Assembly (NCBI RefSeq): GCF_000315445.1 | Contig: NZ_JH992959.1 | Span: forward strand, 122,035-186,034 | DNA from: Alloiococcus otitis ATCC 51267 | GTDB taxonomy: Bacteria; Bacillota; Bacilli; Lactobacillales; Carnobacteriaceae_A | Length of the DNA: 64,000 nucleotides | Direction: 5' to 3' | Shown: one piece after another, positions 8,744-15,614 of the stretch | Layout of the letters: each line of letters opens with the position of its first letter | How positions within the stretch are numbered: the first letter of the stretch is position 1 | Made by a program: the position numbers and the translations under genes | Notes under the pieces: generated by a model | Told to the model about the DNA's origin: nothing | Databases searched by the model: none | The model's input: only the letters and a program-made list of their open reading frames with translations

Positions 8744-9988
8744 TTAGAGGAAAATTTCAACGACTAAGAGGAGTAAAAACAAGAAGGAAATGGTCAGGTT
8801 GGTGGGGTTCAAACGACCTTTTTGGCCGAAAACAGAGGCAATGATGGGGTAGAGGACAAAGCCATAAGCCATACCGGACACGATACTACCAGTCAAGGGG
8901 ATGCTTAAGATGATCACAATGGCCGGCAGCCACAAGGACCAGTGGGGCACTTCGATGCTGGTGATAAGTTTGCCCATGGATAAACCGGTAAAGACAATGA
9001 CCGGGCCTGCTGCAACTGCTGGAATGTAGGAGAAGAGCGGAGTGACAAACAAGGCGACTAGAAAGAGTAAACCAGCCACACTGGTGGACAGGCCAGTCCG
9101 TCCCCCTTCTTGGATCCCAGCCCCATTTTCGGACAAGGTAATGGCAGGACTGGTACCGAAGACACCAGAGAGGACACTCATGACTGAAACGACCTGGTAG
9201 CTTTTTTTCGCCTCTTCACGGTCTTCCACAAAGGCCTCTACAATGCCCAGTGCTTGGAAGATTAAAAGCATGACAAAGGAAAAAATAGCAATCAGACCAT
9301 TGATGGAGATCATGTTGGAGAACTGAATGTCTAAGAGGTCAAAGTAGTTGCCAAGTTCCAACAAGGCATTGGTGGAAGAAACTTCCAAGCCATCCGTGAA
9401 AATCCAAAAGATAGCCGTAATCAAGGCAATGGCAATCAAGAAGGCCCCTTTAACCTTGAAGAGGGTCAAGACTAAGACGATTAGGAGGCCAATAAAACCA
9501 AGCCAAGACCAATTAAAGCCGTCTTCAAGGAGGAAGCCGGCATTCTCAAGCCCTATCCGGACTAGGAAGAGGCCAATCCCAATAGTAATGGCCTTTTTGA
9601 GTTCTAAGGGGATGGACAGGCGGAATCTTTCAATAACCCCGGTAAAGGTTAACAAGACAAAGATTAAACTGGAGACAATGGTAATCCCCAAGCTTTCCTG
9701 CCAGGTAAAGCCCAACCCCCCAACTAGGGTATAGGCAAAATAAGCCGTCATCCCAAGACCTGGGGCCATGACCAAGGGGGTATTGGCATAAAGTCCCATG
9801 GTTAAACTGGCCACGATAGCAATAAAGATAGTGGCCAAGAGACTTAAGACCTGGGGCACGCCAGCTTCGCTTAGCATAACGGGGTGGACAAATAGTATGT
9901 AGGAAGAAGAGAAGAAGGTAATCAAACCAGCCAAGATTTCGGTTTGAATACTAGTTCCTTTCTCACTTAATTTGAAATATTGATCCAT
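8744..9988 (-). CDS. NCS2/AzgA family purine permease (PbuG/PbuO-like)
   Basis: A 414-residue, 12-14 helix transporter of the AzgA branch of NCS2: it opens with FKLSEKGTSIQTEILAGLITF and has the conserved GLGMTAYFAYT, FGTSPAITLSENGAGIQEGGRTG and GPVIVFTGLSM regions. Members import adenine, guanine or hypoxanthine with protons. Two inverted PurBox-like sequences upstream support a purine substrate. Ribosome site aaggagg, start ATG at 9988. Slightly shorter than typical members (about 430-440 residues). Confidence 0.92.
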   Translation of the reverse strand: MDQYFKLSEKGTSIQTEILAGLITFFSSSYILFVHPVMLSEAGVPQVLSLLATIFIAIVASLTMGLYANTPLVMAPGLGMTAYFAYTLVGGLGFTWQESLGITIVSSLIFVLLTFTGVIERFRLSIPLELKKAITIGIGLFLVRIGLENAGFLLEDGFNWSWLGFIGLLIVLVLTLFKVKGAFLIAIALITAIFWIFTDGLEVSSTNALLELGNYFDLLDIQFSNMISINGLIAIFSFVMLLIFQALGIVEAFVEDREEAKKSYQVVSVMSVLSGVFGTSPAITLSENGAGIQEGGRTGLSTSVAGLLFLVALFVTPLFSYIPAVAAGPVIVFTGLSMGKLITSIEVPHWSLWLPAIVIILSIPLTGSIVSGMAYGFVLYPIIASVFGQKGRLNPTNLTISFLFLLLLVVEIFL

Positions 9989-10052
9989 AAGATCCTCCTT
10001 AATAGAAAATGTTAACCCTATCCTACCACATTTAACTGGGGAAATATAGGTT

Positions 10053-10096
10053 GTTTCCGAACAATCATAGAATTAATTATTCTATCGTTCAGTTTT
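10053..10096 (-). promoter_or_regulatory. Putative PurR operator: paired inverted PurBoxes
   Basis: gtttccgaacaat (10053-10065, plus) matches the PurBox consensus AWWWCCGAACWWT at 12 of 13 positions. aaaactgaacgat (10084-10096, read on minus) matches at 11 of 13. They face each other across 18 bp, the arrangement used by Bacillus-type PurR. They lie 65-110 bp before the purine permease start. PurR itself is not in the window. Confidence 0.7.
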
Positions 10097-10130
10097 TACA
10101 GACCTAGACTAGGATATTGCGGATTTTCTT

Positions 10131-10172
10131 GGCCAAGTCCCCCTTCCCTAGCTACAAAGGGCTGACTTGGCC
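10131..10172. other. Unexplained 9-bp inverted repeat with inner stem
   Basis: GGCCAAGTC (10131-10139) and GACTTGGCC (10164-10172) are perfect complements, with a further cccctt/aaaggg pairing inside. No T-run follows on either strand, so it is not an obvious terminator. It sits in the divergent region between the purine permease and nfeD. Confidence 0.5.
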
Positions 10173-10281
10173 CTATGCAAGGATGGTCGGCTAGAAATCA
10201 GTCTCTAGAAGGAGGGCAAGTGGACTAGCAATATGGTAAAATAAGGATAGCTATCGTAAGGGAAAAAGGAAGGAGGATAAT

Positions 10282-10899
10282 ATGGAAGGGATTACACTCA
10301 CCTTTATCTTTATGGGCCTGGCCATAGCGGTCATGACTTCCCACACCAAGGCAGGCATTTTACTATCGGGGTTAGCGACTTTTTTTTACTTCTATCTTGT
10401 TGATTTTAACAGCTGGATTCCCCTTGTTCTATTCATCCTAGGCCTACTTCTCATTGTGACGGAGATCTTGATACCAGATTTCGGCTTGATTGGACTCTTA
10501 GGGATCGCCTCTGTTATCGGTGGTCTCTACCTTACCTTGGGCGACTTGGGTCAGACCATCCAAGATATGAGTATCGCCATTGTCATTACTGCAGGCTTAG
10601 TCCTCTACCTGGCTAAGCAAGGATACTCCCTGGCCAACTTTAGCCGCTTTGTTTTAACCTCATCGGAAGAAAACCAGCAAAGCAAGAAAAAAATCAACCG
10701 CAAGTTGCAGGAAGGAAATGAAGGCATTTCAGAAACGACCTTAAGACCATCTGGCAAGGCTATCTTTAATGAAGATGATGGACTCATCTATGATGTCCTT
10801 AGCGCAGAAGGCCACATTTCCAAAGGCACCCCTATTGTGATCGAAAAAATAAGCGGAACGAAAATACTCGTCCGTAAATTAAAGCAAAAAGGAGACTAG
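10282..10899 (+). CDS. NfeD family membrane protein (YqeZ-like)
   Basis: A 205-residue protein with four or five transmembrane helices in the first 120 residues (LLLIVTEILIPDFGLIGLLG is the NfeD hallmark region) and a soluble C-terminal OB-fold-like domain after residue 145. NfeD proteins pair with flotillin or stomatin partners in membrane microdomains. The floA gene begins 3 nt after this stop, matching the usual nfeD-floA organisation. This is the short form lacking the ClpP-like protease domain. Ribosome site aaggagg. Confidence 0.88.
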   Translation: MEGITLTFIFMGLAIAVMTSHTKAGILLSGLATFFYFYLVDFNSWIPLVLFILGLLLIVTEILIPDFGLIGLLGIASVIGGLYLTLGDLGQTIQDMSIAIVITAGLVLYLAKQGYSLANFSRFVLTSSEENQQSKKKINRKLQEGNEGISETTLRPSGKAIFNEDDGLIYDVLSAEGHISKGTPIVIEKISGTKILVRKLKQKGD

Positions 10900-10902
10900 C
10901 TC

Positions 10903-11892
10903 ATGGATTCTACACTTATTGGCGTCATTATTGTTGCACTTCTGGTCATTGTCGCTTTGGCCCTCTTCCTCCGTTTTGTCCCCATCGGCCTGTGGATTTC
11001 GGCCTACTTCTCCGGGGTTAAAATTTCAATTGGAACCCTTGTGGGGATGCGGTTCCGTCGAGTCAAGCCCAATTCCATTATCAACCCCTTAATTAAGGCA
11101 ACCAAGGCCGGCCTAGTCTTAAACACTGACCAGCTGGAGGCCCACTATTTGGCAGGTGGTAGCGTGGATGATGTCATTGACGCCCTCATTGCTTCCCAAA
11201 GAGCCAACATCGACCTAGAATTTGAAGAAGCTGCCGCTATTGACCTGGCAGGCCGTAACGTCTTTGAAGCGGTCCAAGTGTCTGTTACCCCGAAAGTTAT
11301 TGTCACACCAAACATTTCAGCCGTTGCCAAAGACGGGATCGAAATTATTGCCAAGGCCAAAGTCACTGTCCGGGCCAATATTGAACGCTTGGTTGGTGGG
11401 GCTGGTGAAGATACCATTATTGCCCGGGTCGGCGAAGGGATTGTCACCACTGTCGGTTCAGCTAATGAACACAAGTCCGTTTTGGAAAACCCCGACTCCA
11501 TCACCAAGACCGTTTTGGCTAAGGGGCTGGACTCTGGTACCGCCTTTGAAATTCTATCCATTGATATTGCTGACTTAGACGTTGGCCGTAACATCGGGGC
11601 CAAACTCCAAAGAGACCAGTCTGATGCAGACAAGAACATCGCCCAAGCCAAGGCTGAAGAACGTCGGTCCATGGCTGTTGCCGAAGAACAAGAGATGCGG
11701 GCTGAAGTCCAAAAACAACGGGCTAAGGTTGTGGAAGCCCAAGCCCTAGTCCCACAAGCCATTGCCCAAGCCTTGAAGGATGGCAACTTAGGCGTTTTAG
11801 ACTACCTCAAAATGCAAAACTTGAATGCCGATACCGACATGCGCCAGGCTATCTCAGGCAAAGACGACAACAATCCACAAGACGGAGAGTAG
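10903..11892 (+). CDS. floA: Flotillin-like protein FloA
   Basis: A 329-residue protein with one N-terminal membrane helix (about 5-28), the segment [29 protein letters not shown] split by typical FloA landmarks, an SPFH-like core and an Ala/Glu/Gln-rich helical tail ([30 protein letters not shown]). FloA scaffolds functional membrane microdomains and affects membrane fluidity and secretion in Bacillus. Second gene of a three-gene unit behind nfeD. Ribosome site aaggag 8 nt before the ATG. Confidence 0.95.
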   Translation: MDSTLIGVIIVALLVIVALALFLRFVPIGLWISAYFSGVKISIGTLVGMRFRRVKPNSIINPLIKATKAGLVLNTDQLEAHYLAGGSVDDVIDALIASQRANIDLEFEEAAAIDLAGRNVFEAVQVSVTPKVIVTPNISAVAKDGIEIIAKAKVTVRANIERLVGGAGEDTIIARVGEGIVTTVGSANEHKSVLENPDSITKTVLAKGLDSGTAFEILSIDIADLDVGRNIGAKLQRDQSDADKNIAQAKAEERRSMAVAEEQEMRAEVQKQRAKVVEAQALVPQAIAQALKDGNLGVLDYLKMQNLNADTDMRQAISGKDDNNPQDGE

Positions 11893-11900
11893 GGGTTTAA

Positions 11901-12538
11901 ATGCCATTTTTTTACCTCTTTAGCCTCATATTTACCCTCCTGCCCTTTTTGGTCATCGGCTTCATCGTCTTGATTATCGTCCAAGCCACTAGCAAGTCTC
12001 CAAAAAAAGTAATGGGTAGGGGCAAGCCCAAGCCTTCCTCCCTACTAGAAAAATACCAGGCTGATTGGGCCAAAAATGCCCAAAACCAAGAAAGACCTAA
12101 AGTAAATCCAAGAAGGTCTCCTCATGCAAGACTCGATCAAGACCAAAAAGAAAGCAGGAAGAAAAGAAGTCAAAAAGAAAAGCAAGCTAAAAGAAAGGCA
12201 AAACAATCCGGCAAGAGACAGACAAGTCAGCAGGCTGCAGAAAAAAACGGGCCAGACAAGGGTCTAAGACTCAGAACCAAACCAATGGCAACAGCTCGCA
12301 AGCAAAATCTGATCTAGACTGGTCTGGTGAAAGTAATTCCAAATCAGGCAACCGGATCTATCAAAGAGAGATTCAGTCAATCTTTGATAAAGAACAAGAT
12401 GATCATCGGCAAAACTTAAACCAAGGTCAAATTTTAGGCCAGCAACTGGCTAAAAACTTGAAGCGAGACCAGCTGAAACAGGCGGTGATCTACAAAGAAA
12501 TTCTTGACAAACCCAAGTCCTTATCCGATGATTTGTAA
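11901..12538 (+). CDS. Hypothetical protein following floA; reading frame shifts at an A7 run
   Basis: The first frame (11901-12317, 138 residues) starts with a transmembrane helix (about 5-27) followed by a Lys/Gln/Arg-rich region, and stops at 12315. From the A7 run at 12241-12247 the -1 frame is open to a stop at 12536. It encodes a well-formed charged tail (RIYQREIQSIFDKEQDD, then AVIYKEILDKPKSL) that looks like real protein. So the intact gene probably runs to 12538 and one A is missing here, or the slippery A-AAA-AAC is used for -1 frameshifting. It occupies the yqfB position after floA; function unknown. Confidence 0.65.
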
Positions 12539-12571
12539 AAGAGTCCGGTACAAAATATGATAAAAATCCAT

Positions 12572-12610
12572 AACAACCCCACCCAGCTTGGTCTGGGATG
12601 GGGTTGTTTG
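12572..12610 (+). terminator. Intrinsic terminator of the nfeD-floA unit
   Basis: aacaacccca/tggggttgtt outer stem plus cccag/ctggg inner stem, ending in a short T run. It follows the 12538 stop by about 35 bp, which supports transcription and coding up to that stop. 12611-12780 is AT-rich with no gene seen. Confidence 0.8.
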
Positions 12611-12791
12611 ACTTCATTGAGTCAGTGCACTAGGGGCGAATAGCTTACAAAGAATAAGTAAAATAGAAACAAAATTGTTTATTATTATCACTAGAAAACC
12701 CGTAAATCACTTCATATGTTTTTAATAAATGTAAAAAATTAACTAAAAACCCCTCTTGTGTGAAAATAATGTTAATTTTACCTTATAGACC

Positions 12792-12820
12792 TTGTGGAAT
12801 GTGAACTTTACTACTACAAT
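12792..12820 (+). promoter_or_regulatory. Putative spx promoter
   Basis: TTGTGG (12792-12797), 17-bp spacer, TACAAT (12815-12820), about 95 bp before the spx start, leaving a long AU-rich 5' leader. Confidence 0.45.
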
Positions 12821-12920
12821 TGATATATAAACTATATAAATAGACTTCTAAGGATACCGACTAATGTCTGAGAAATTTGCAATAGAGATTATCTTTTACA
12901 CATCAGAAGGGAAGTATAAA

Positions 12921-13331
12921 ATGATTAATCTATTCACATCACCAAGTTGTACGTCTTGCCGTAAAGCCAAGGCTTGGTTAGAGGAGCAAGGTCTAGACTA
13001 TAAAGAGAAAAACATCTACCATGAACCTTTAACCAGAGATGAAATTAAAGAGATCTTGATGTTGACCGAAGAGGGAACAGACGAAATTATTTCATACCGG
13101 TCTCAGGCTTATAAAAACTTAGAAGTTGAAATCGAAGACTTGTCTATGAACGAGTTGCTCGATTTATTCATTAAAGAACCCAGTCTTATCCGCCGGCCTA
13201 TTATTATGGACGACCGAAGACTGCAAATTGGTTATAACGAAGAAGAAATCCGCACTTTCCTTCCTCGTGAAGCAAGAGAAGTCGAGTTGAGCGAGATCCG
13301 CATGAAACTTGTTGAAGACGAAATTGCATAA
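12921..13331 (+). CDS. spx: Spx-family redox regulator
   Basis: A 136-residue ArsC/Spx-fold protein. The N-terminus MINLFTSPSCTSCRKAK carries the CxxC redox switch (Cys10, Cys13), and the C-terminal RRPIIMDDRRLQIGYNEEEIRTF-type region (split here) is typical of Spx. It binds the RNA polymerase alpha C-terminal domain to reprogramme transcription during thiol stress and is degraded by ClpXP. I chose the ATG at 12921 (aaggga 8 nt upstream); an upstream in-frame ATG at 12864 would add a non-homologous tail. Monocistronic with a strong terminator. Confidence 0.94.
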   Translation: MINLFTSPSCTSCRKAKAWLEEQGLDYKEKNIYHEPLTRDEIKEILMLTEEGTDEIISYRSQAYKNLEVEIEDLSMNELLDLFIKEPSLIRRPIIMDDRRLQIGYNEEEIRTFLPREAREVELSEIRMKLVEDEIA

Positions 13332-13355
13332 ATCTCTGTCGGTGTTATAACTGGT

Positions 13356-13386
13356 AAAAGCAAGGGCCTTTCCCCTTGCTTTTATT
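13356..13386 (+). terminator. Intrinsic terminator of spx
   Basis: aaaagcaaggg/cccttgctttt perfect 11-bp stem ending in a T-rich tail. Confidence 0.85.
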
Positions 13387-13393
13387 TTGGATT

Positions 13394-13623
13394 AAAAAAG
13401 GTCCATTCCAAGCTTGATAGCTGGGGATGGACCTGTTTGCATCCAAGCCGTAAAAAGGCCTTGGAGAAGTTGGGTGTTCACATCACCCAGCTTCCGACAC
13501 ACGCTTCCCGCGCTGTGCACTCAAGCACGGTGTCTTGCTTAGATTTGCCTACATCAGTCATGTAGGCGCCTCGACTCATCGCATGTCCTCAAGTCTAGCT
13601 TATCCTCGTGTAAAATGCAAGTT
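13394..13623 (-). ncRNA. Candidate structured non-coding RNA, about 230 nt
   Basis: No open frame with a ribosome site is present, but the minus strand is packed with perfect or near-perfect stems. These are gcctacat/atgtaggc near 13554-13574, a GAAGCTGGGTG-type hairpin near 13465-13500, ccaaggcc/ggcttgg near 13443-13465, and a final aggtccat/atggacct hairpin (13399-13434) followed by six T, an intrinsic terminator. A -10-like TATAAG (13630-13635, minus) with TTGTAG 15 bp further up would start the RNA near 13623. UUGCAU near the 5' end can pair with AUGCAA before the terminator, closing the molecule. I do not recognise the family; 6S, RNase P, tmRNA and SRP hallmarks are absent. Confidence 0.5.
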
Positions 13624-13807
13624 TCTTTCCTTATATCTTCCAGATGACCTCTACAATCCTTAGTTAGTAGTTTCCGATGCCACTACTAAAATTACCATTC
13701 TTGCCATTATCATTATTGACCTAGTAGCCCTCGCAAAAAAGCCTACTCCCTTTTTGACCGCTTAACCCAACCCTGTCCGAGGACTTGGGTAAAAAATTTT
13801 ACGAAAA

Positions 13808-13847
13808 TGAAAACGCTTGTTGACAACGCTTTCTGTTTTGCTATAAT
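13808..13847 (+). promoter_or_regulatory. Near-consensus sigma-A promoter overlapped by two cre sites
   Basis: TTGACA (13820-13825), 16-bp spacer, TATAAT (13842-13847). TGAAAACGCTTGTT (13808-13821) and TGACAACGCTTTCT (13821-13834) each match the CcpA cre consensus TGWAARCGYTWNCW at 13 of 14 positions. They overlap the -35 and the spacer, a position for catabolite repression. Confidence 0.8.
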
Positions 13848-13853
13848 AAAGTT

Positions 13854-13957
13854 AAAGAAGCGATAGTGAATGCTTTTACCTTCGTTTTCTTTATATTTTA
13901 ATCATCTCCTTTCTACTAGGAAAGACCCTTGACCTCCCGTCAAGGGTCTTTCTTATG
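13854..13957 (+). ncRNA. Candidate CcpA-regulated small RNA with anti-Shine-Dalgarno segment
   Basis: The promoter at 13820-13847 predicts a start near 13854. A perfect 13-bp stem aaagacccttgac/gtcaagggtcttt (13921-13951) followed by a T-rich tail ends the transcript about 100 nt later. The single-stranded part contains aucuccuuucu (13904-13914), complementary to a strong ribosome-binding site plus the AU of a start codon. There is no convincing coding frame: an ATG at 13870 opens a 20-codon frame without a ribosome site. By analogy with CcpA-controlled RsaI or SR1 and CU-rich csRNAs it may repress translation in trans; that is inference. Confidence 0.6.
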
Positions 13958-13995
13958 GGCTTTTTCCTATTTAATGGCTGGTAGTCTTGGTCTCC

Positions 13996-15177
13996 CTATG
14001 TTTTTTTATCAAAGCAAGACTTGATCCGGTTAAGACCTTCTTGGACATTTTCCCGGCTAGTAGCAAAGTTAAGTCGCATCCAAGTTGGGGAAGTTTCGCC
14101 GTAGTTTAGTCCATTCACCAAGGCCACTTGCCCTTCTTGGGTGAAGAAGTCTTCTAATTCTTTCCCTTCTAGACCAATATCTTTGGCGTCAAACCAAAAC
14201 AAGTAAGTAGCTTCCGGTTTGATAAAGTCCACTTGGGGTAAGTTTTCTTGGAAAAAGTCAACAATCAACTGGCGGTTTTGGTCCAAGTAAGCCAAGAGGT
14301 TCTGCTGCCAGTCTCGGCTTTGGGCAAATGCGGCCTGGGTCGCCACCAAACCAAAGCTGGAGATGGCCGAATGAGCCAGGAGGGCTTGGGTAGATTGGAT
14401 CTTGTCTTTCAATTCTTCGTTTTTGACAAAAATAGCTGAACACTTGACCCCGGCAATATTGAAAGTCTTGGTAGCTGAGTGGAGGACAAGTAGCTGGTCA
14501 AAGTATTTTTCATCCAGGGTATAGGCTGAAGTGGCCTTGTTTTCCGGATAAGTTAAGTCGATGTGAATTTCATCTGATATGAGGTAAACACCATATTCTT
14601 GACAGAGGTCAGCCAATTTCACCAGTTCTTCTCTAGTCCAGACCCGGCCCCCTGGGTTGTGGGGATTACTGAGGACAAAGAGTTTGACCTCACCCTTTTT
14701 AAACTCAGCTTCAATTTGGTCATAATCCATGACAAATTTGCCAGCTTCAATAATCAGAGGGGATTTAACTATTTTACGCTTGTTGGCCTTTAGAATTTTG
14801 ATAAAACCATTGTAGGCAGGGTCATGAATCATCACCCCATCATCCTTGCCAGTCACTGCTTGAATAACAGCTCCAATAGACCCCACTACTCCAGGAGATA
14901 GGAGGATGTCTGATTTTTGCAAGTCCACCTGGTGGCGGTCTTTGTACCAATCGATCTGACTTTGGTAAAAGTCATCGGATGGAATGGTATAACCTAAGAC
15001 ATGGTTGATAGCTAAGTCTTGTAAGCTTTCTTTGATGGCCGGTGCAGGGTCAAAGTCCATGTCTGCCACCCACATAGCTAGCAAGTTAGGGTCATTACTT
15101 CCAAAGCGGTCGGCTAGCCCATCCCACTTCGCTGAATTGGTCTGGTGCCGGTCTCTTACATTATCGAAATTTGTCAT
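13996..15177 (-). CDS. PatB/MalY-type PLP aminotransferase (putative cystathionine beta-lyase)
   Basis: A 393-residue fold-type I PLP enzyme of the MalY/PatB subgroup. Landmarks are the N-terminal MWVADMDFDPAPAI, the SNPHNPGGRVW segment, ISDEIHIDLTYP and the PLP lysine in SATKTFNIAGVKCS. Members cleave cystathionine or other C-S substrates, releasing homocysteine or thiols, ammonia and pyruvate. Ribosome site gaggtgg, ATG at 15177. It is alone, with no sulphur genes adjacent, so the physiological substrate is uncertain. Confidence 0.9.
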   Translation of the reverse strand: MTNFDNVRDRHQTNSAKWDGLADRFGSNDPNLLAMWVADMDFDPAPAIKESLQDLAINHVLGYTIPSDDFYQSQIDWYKDRHQVDLQKSDILLSPGVVGSIGAVIQAVTGKDDGVMIHDPAYNGFIKILKANKRKIVKSPLIIEAGKFVMDYDQIEAEFKKGEVKLFVLSNPHNPGGRVWTREELVKLADLCQEYGVYLISDEIHIDLTYPENKATSAYTLDEKYFDQLLVLHSATKTFNIAGVKCSAIFVKNEELKDKIQSTQALLAHSAISSFGLVATQAAFAQSRDWQQNLLAYLDQNRQLIVDFFQENLPQVDFIKPEATYLFWFDAKDIGLEGKELEDFFTQEGQVALVNGLNYGETSPTWMRLNFATSRENVQEGLNRIKSCFDKKT

Positions 15178-15367
15178 TTGCTTCCACCTCTCTATTTTTC
15201 ACTCTCTTCCATCATACCACAAGCCAAAATCATAAAGGATACTTTTCCCTAGACCAGGCTCTTTTCTTAATAAAAAATAATGGATGCCTAGCCTAGATTT
15301 TCCTCTTTTTAAAGTTAGTGTTGACAGAGTTCCCCATTATCTGTTATTATTAACTTTGTGTTAACAG

Positions 15368-15452
15368 GCGCACATGGTGGAACGGTAGACACGCTACCTT
15401 GAGGGGGTAGTGGGCTTAAACGCCCGTGGAGGTTCAAATCCTCTTGTGCGCA
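15368..15452 (+). tRNA. tRNA-Leu (anticodon GAG)
   Basis: 85 nt with acceptor stem gcgcaca/tgtgcgc, anticodon stem ctacc/ggtag and loop ttgaggg giving anticodon GAG (15401-15403). It has the long class II variable arm (tgggcttaaacgccc) and T arm ggaggttcaaatcctc. The discriminator is A; CCA is not encoded. Confidence 0.97.
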
Positions 15453-15515
15453 TAGATCGATGCCAAGAAATCTTAACTTAGCAAGATTTTCAATATAAGC
15501 ATGCAAAATAAGTGC

Positions 15516-15551
15516 AAAAAGAGCAATAGTCCGAAAGGCTTTTGCTCTTTT
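15516..15551 (+). terminator. Intrinsic terminator downstream of tRNA-Leu
   Basis: aaaagagcaa/ttgctctttt stem with a 15-nt loop; the T run forms the end of the stem. Confidence 0.65.
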
Positions 15552-15562
15552 AGCATACAAAT

Positions 15563-15605
15563 AAACCAATCTAATCTTTACTGTTTGTAAAGACTAGATT
15601 GGTTT
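15563..15605 (-). terminator. Intrinsic terminator of tex
   Basis: A long imperfect stem aaaccaatcta.tctttac / gtaaaga.tagattggttt just after the tex stop; T-rich on the minus-strand exit. Confidence 0.75.
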
Positions 15606-15614
15606 TATTAAAGT

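Noticed and set aside
9989-10130. Purine riboswitch before the purine permease
   Set aside because: The conserved junction and loop sequences are absent; the PurBox pair explains the region better.
11145-11786. 213-codon open frame opposite floA
   Set aside because: Long only because of floA codon bias; Ser/Ala-rich nonsense protein with no start signal.
13864-13933. Small peptide gene inside the cre-sRNA
   Set aside because: The ATG at 13870 has no ribosome site and the frame ends inside the terminator stem.
15368-15560. tRNA-Leu as attachment site of the prophage
   Set aside because: The prophage end is 40 kb away with unrelated sequence, and no duplicated tRNA 3' end is seen.
15315-15569. 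84-codon open frame on the minus strand
   Set aside because: It runs through the tRNA-Leu gene and its terminator and lacks a ribosome site.
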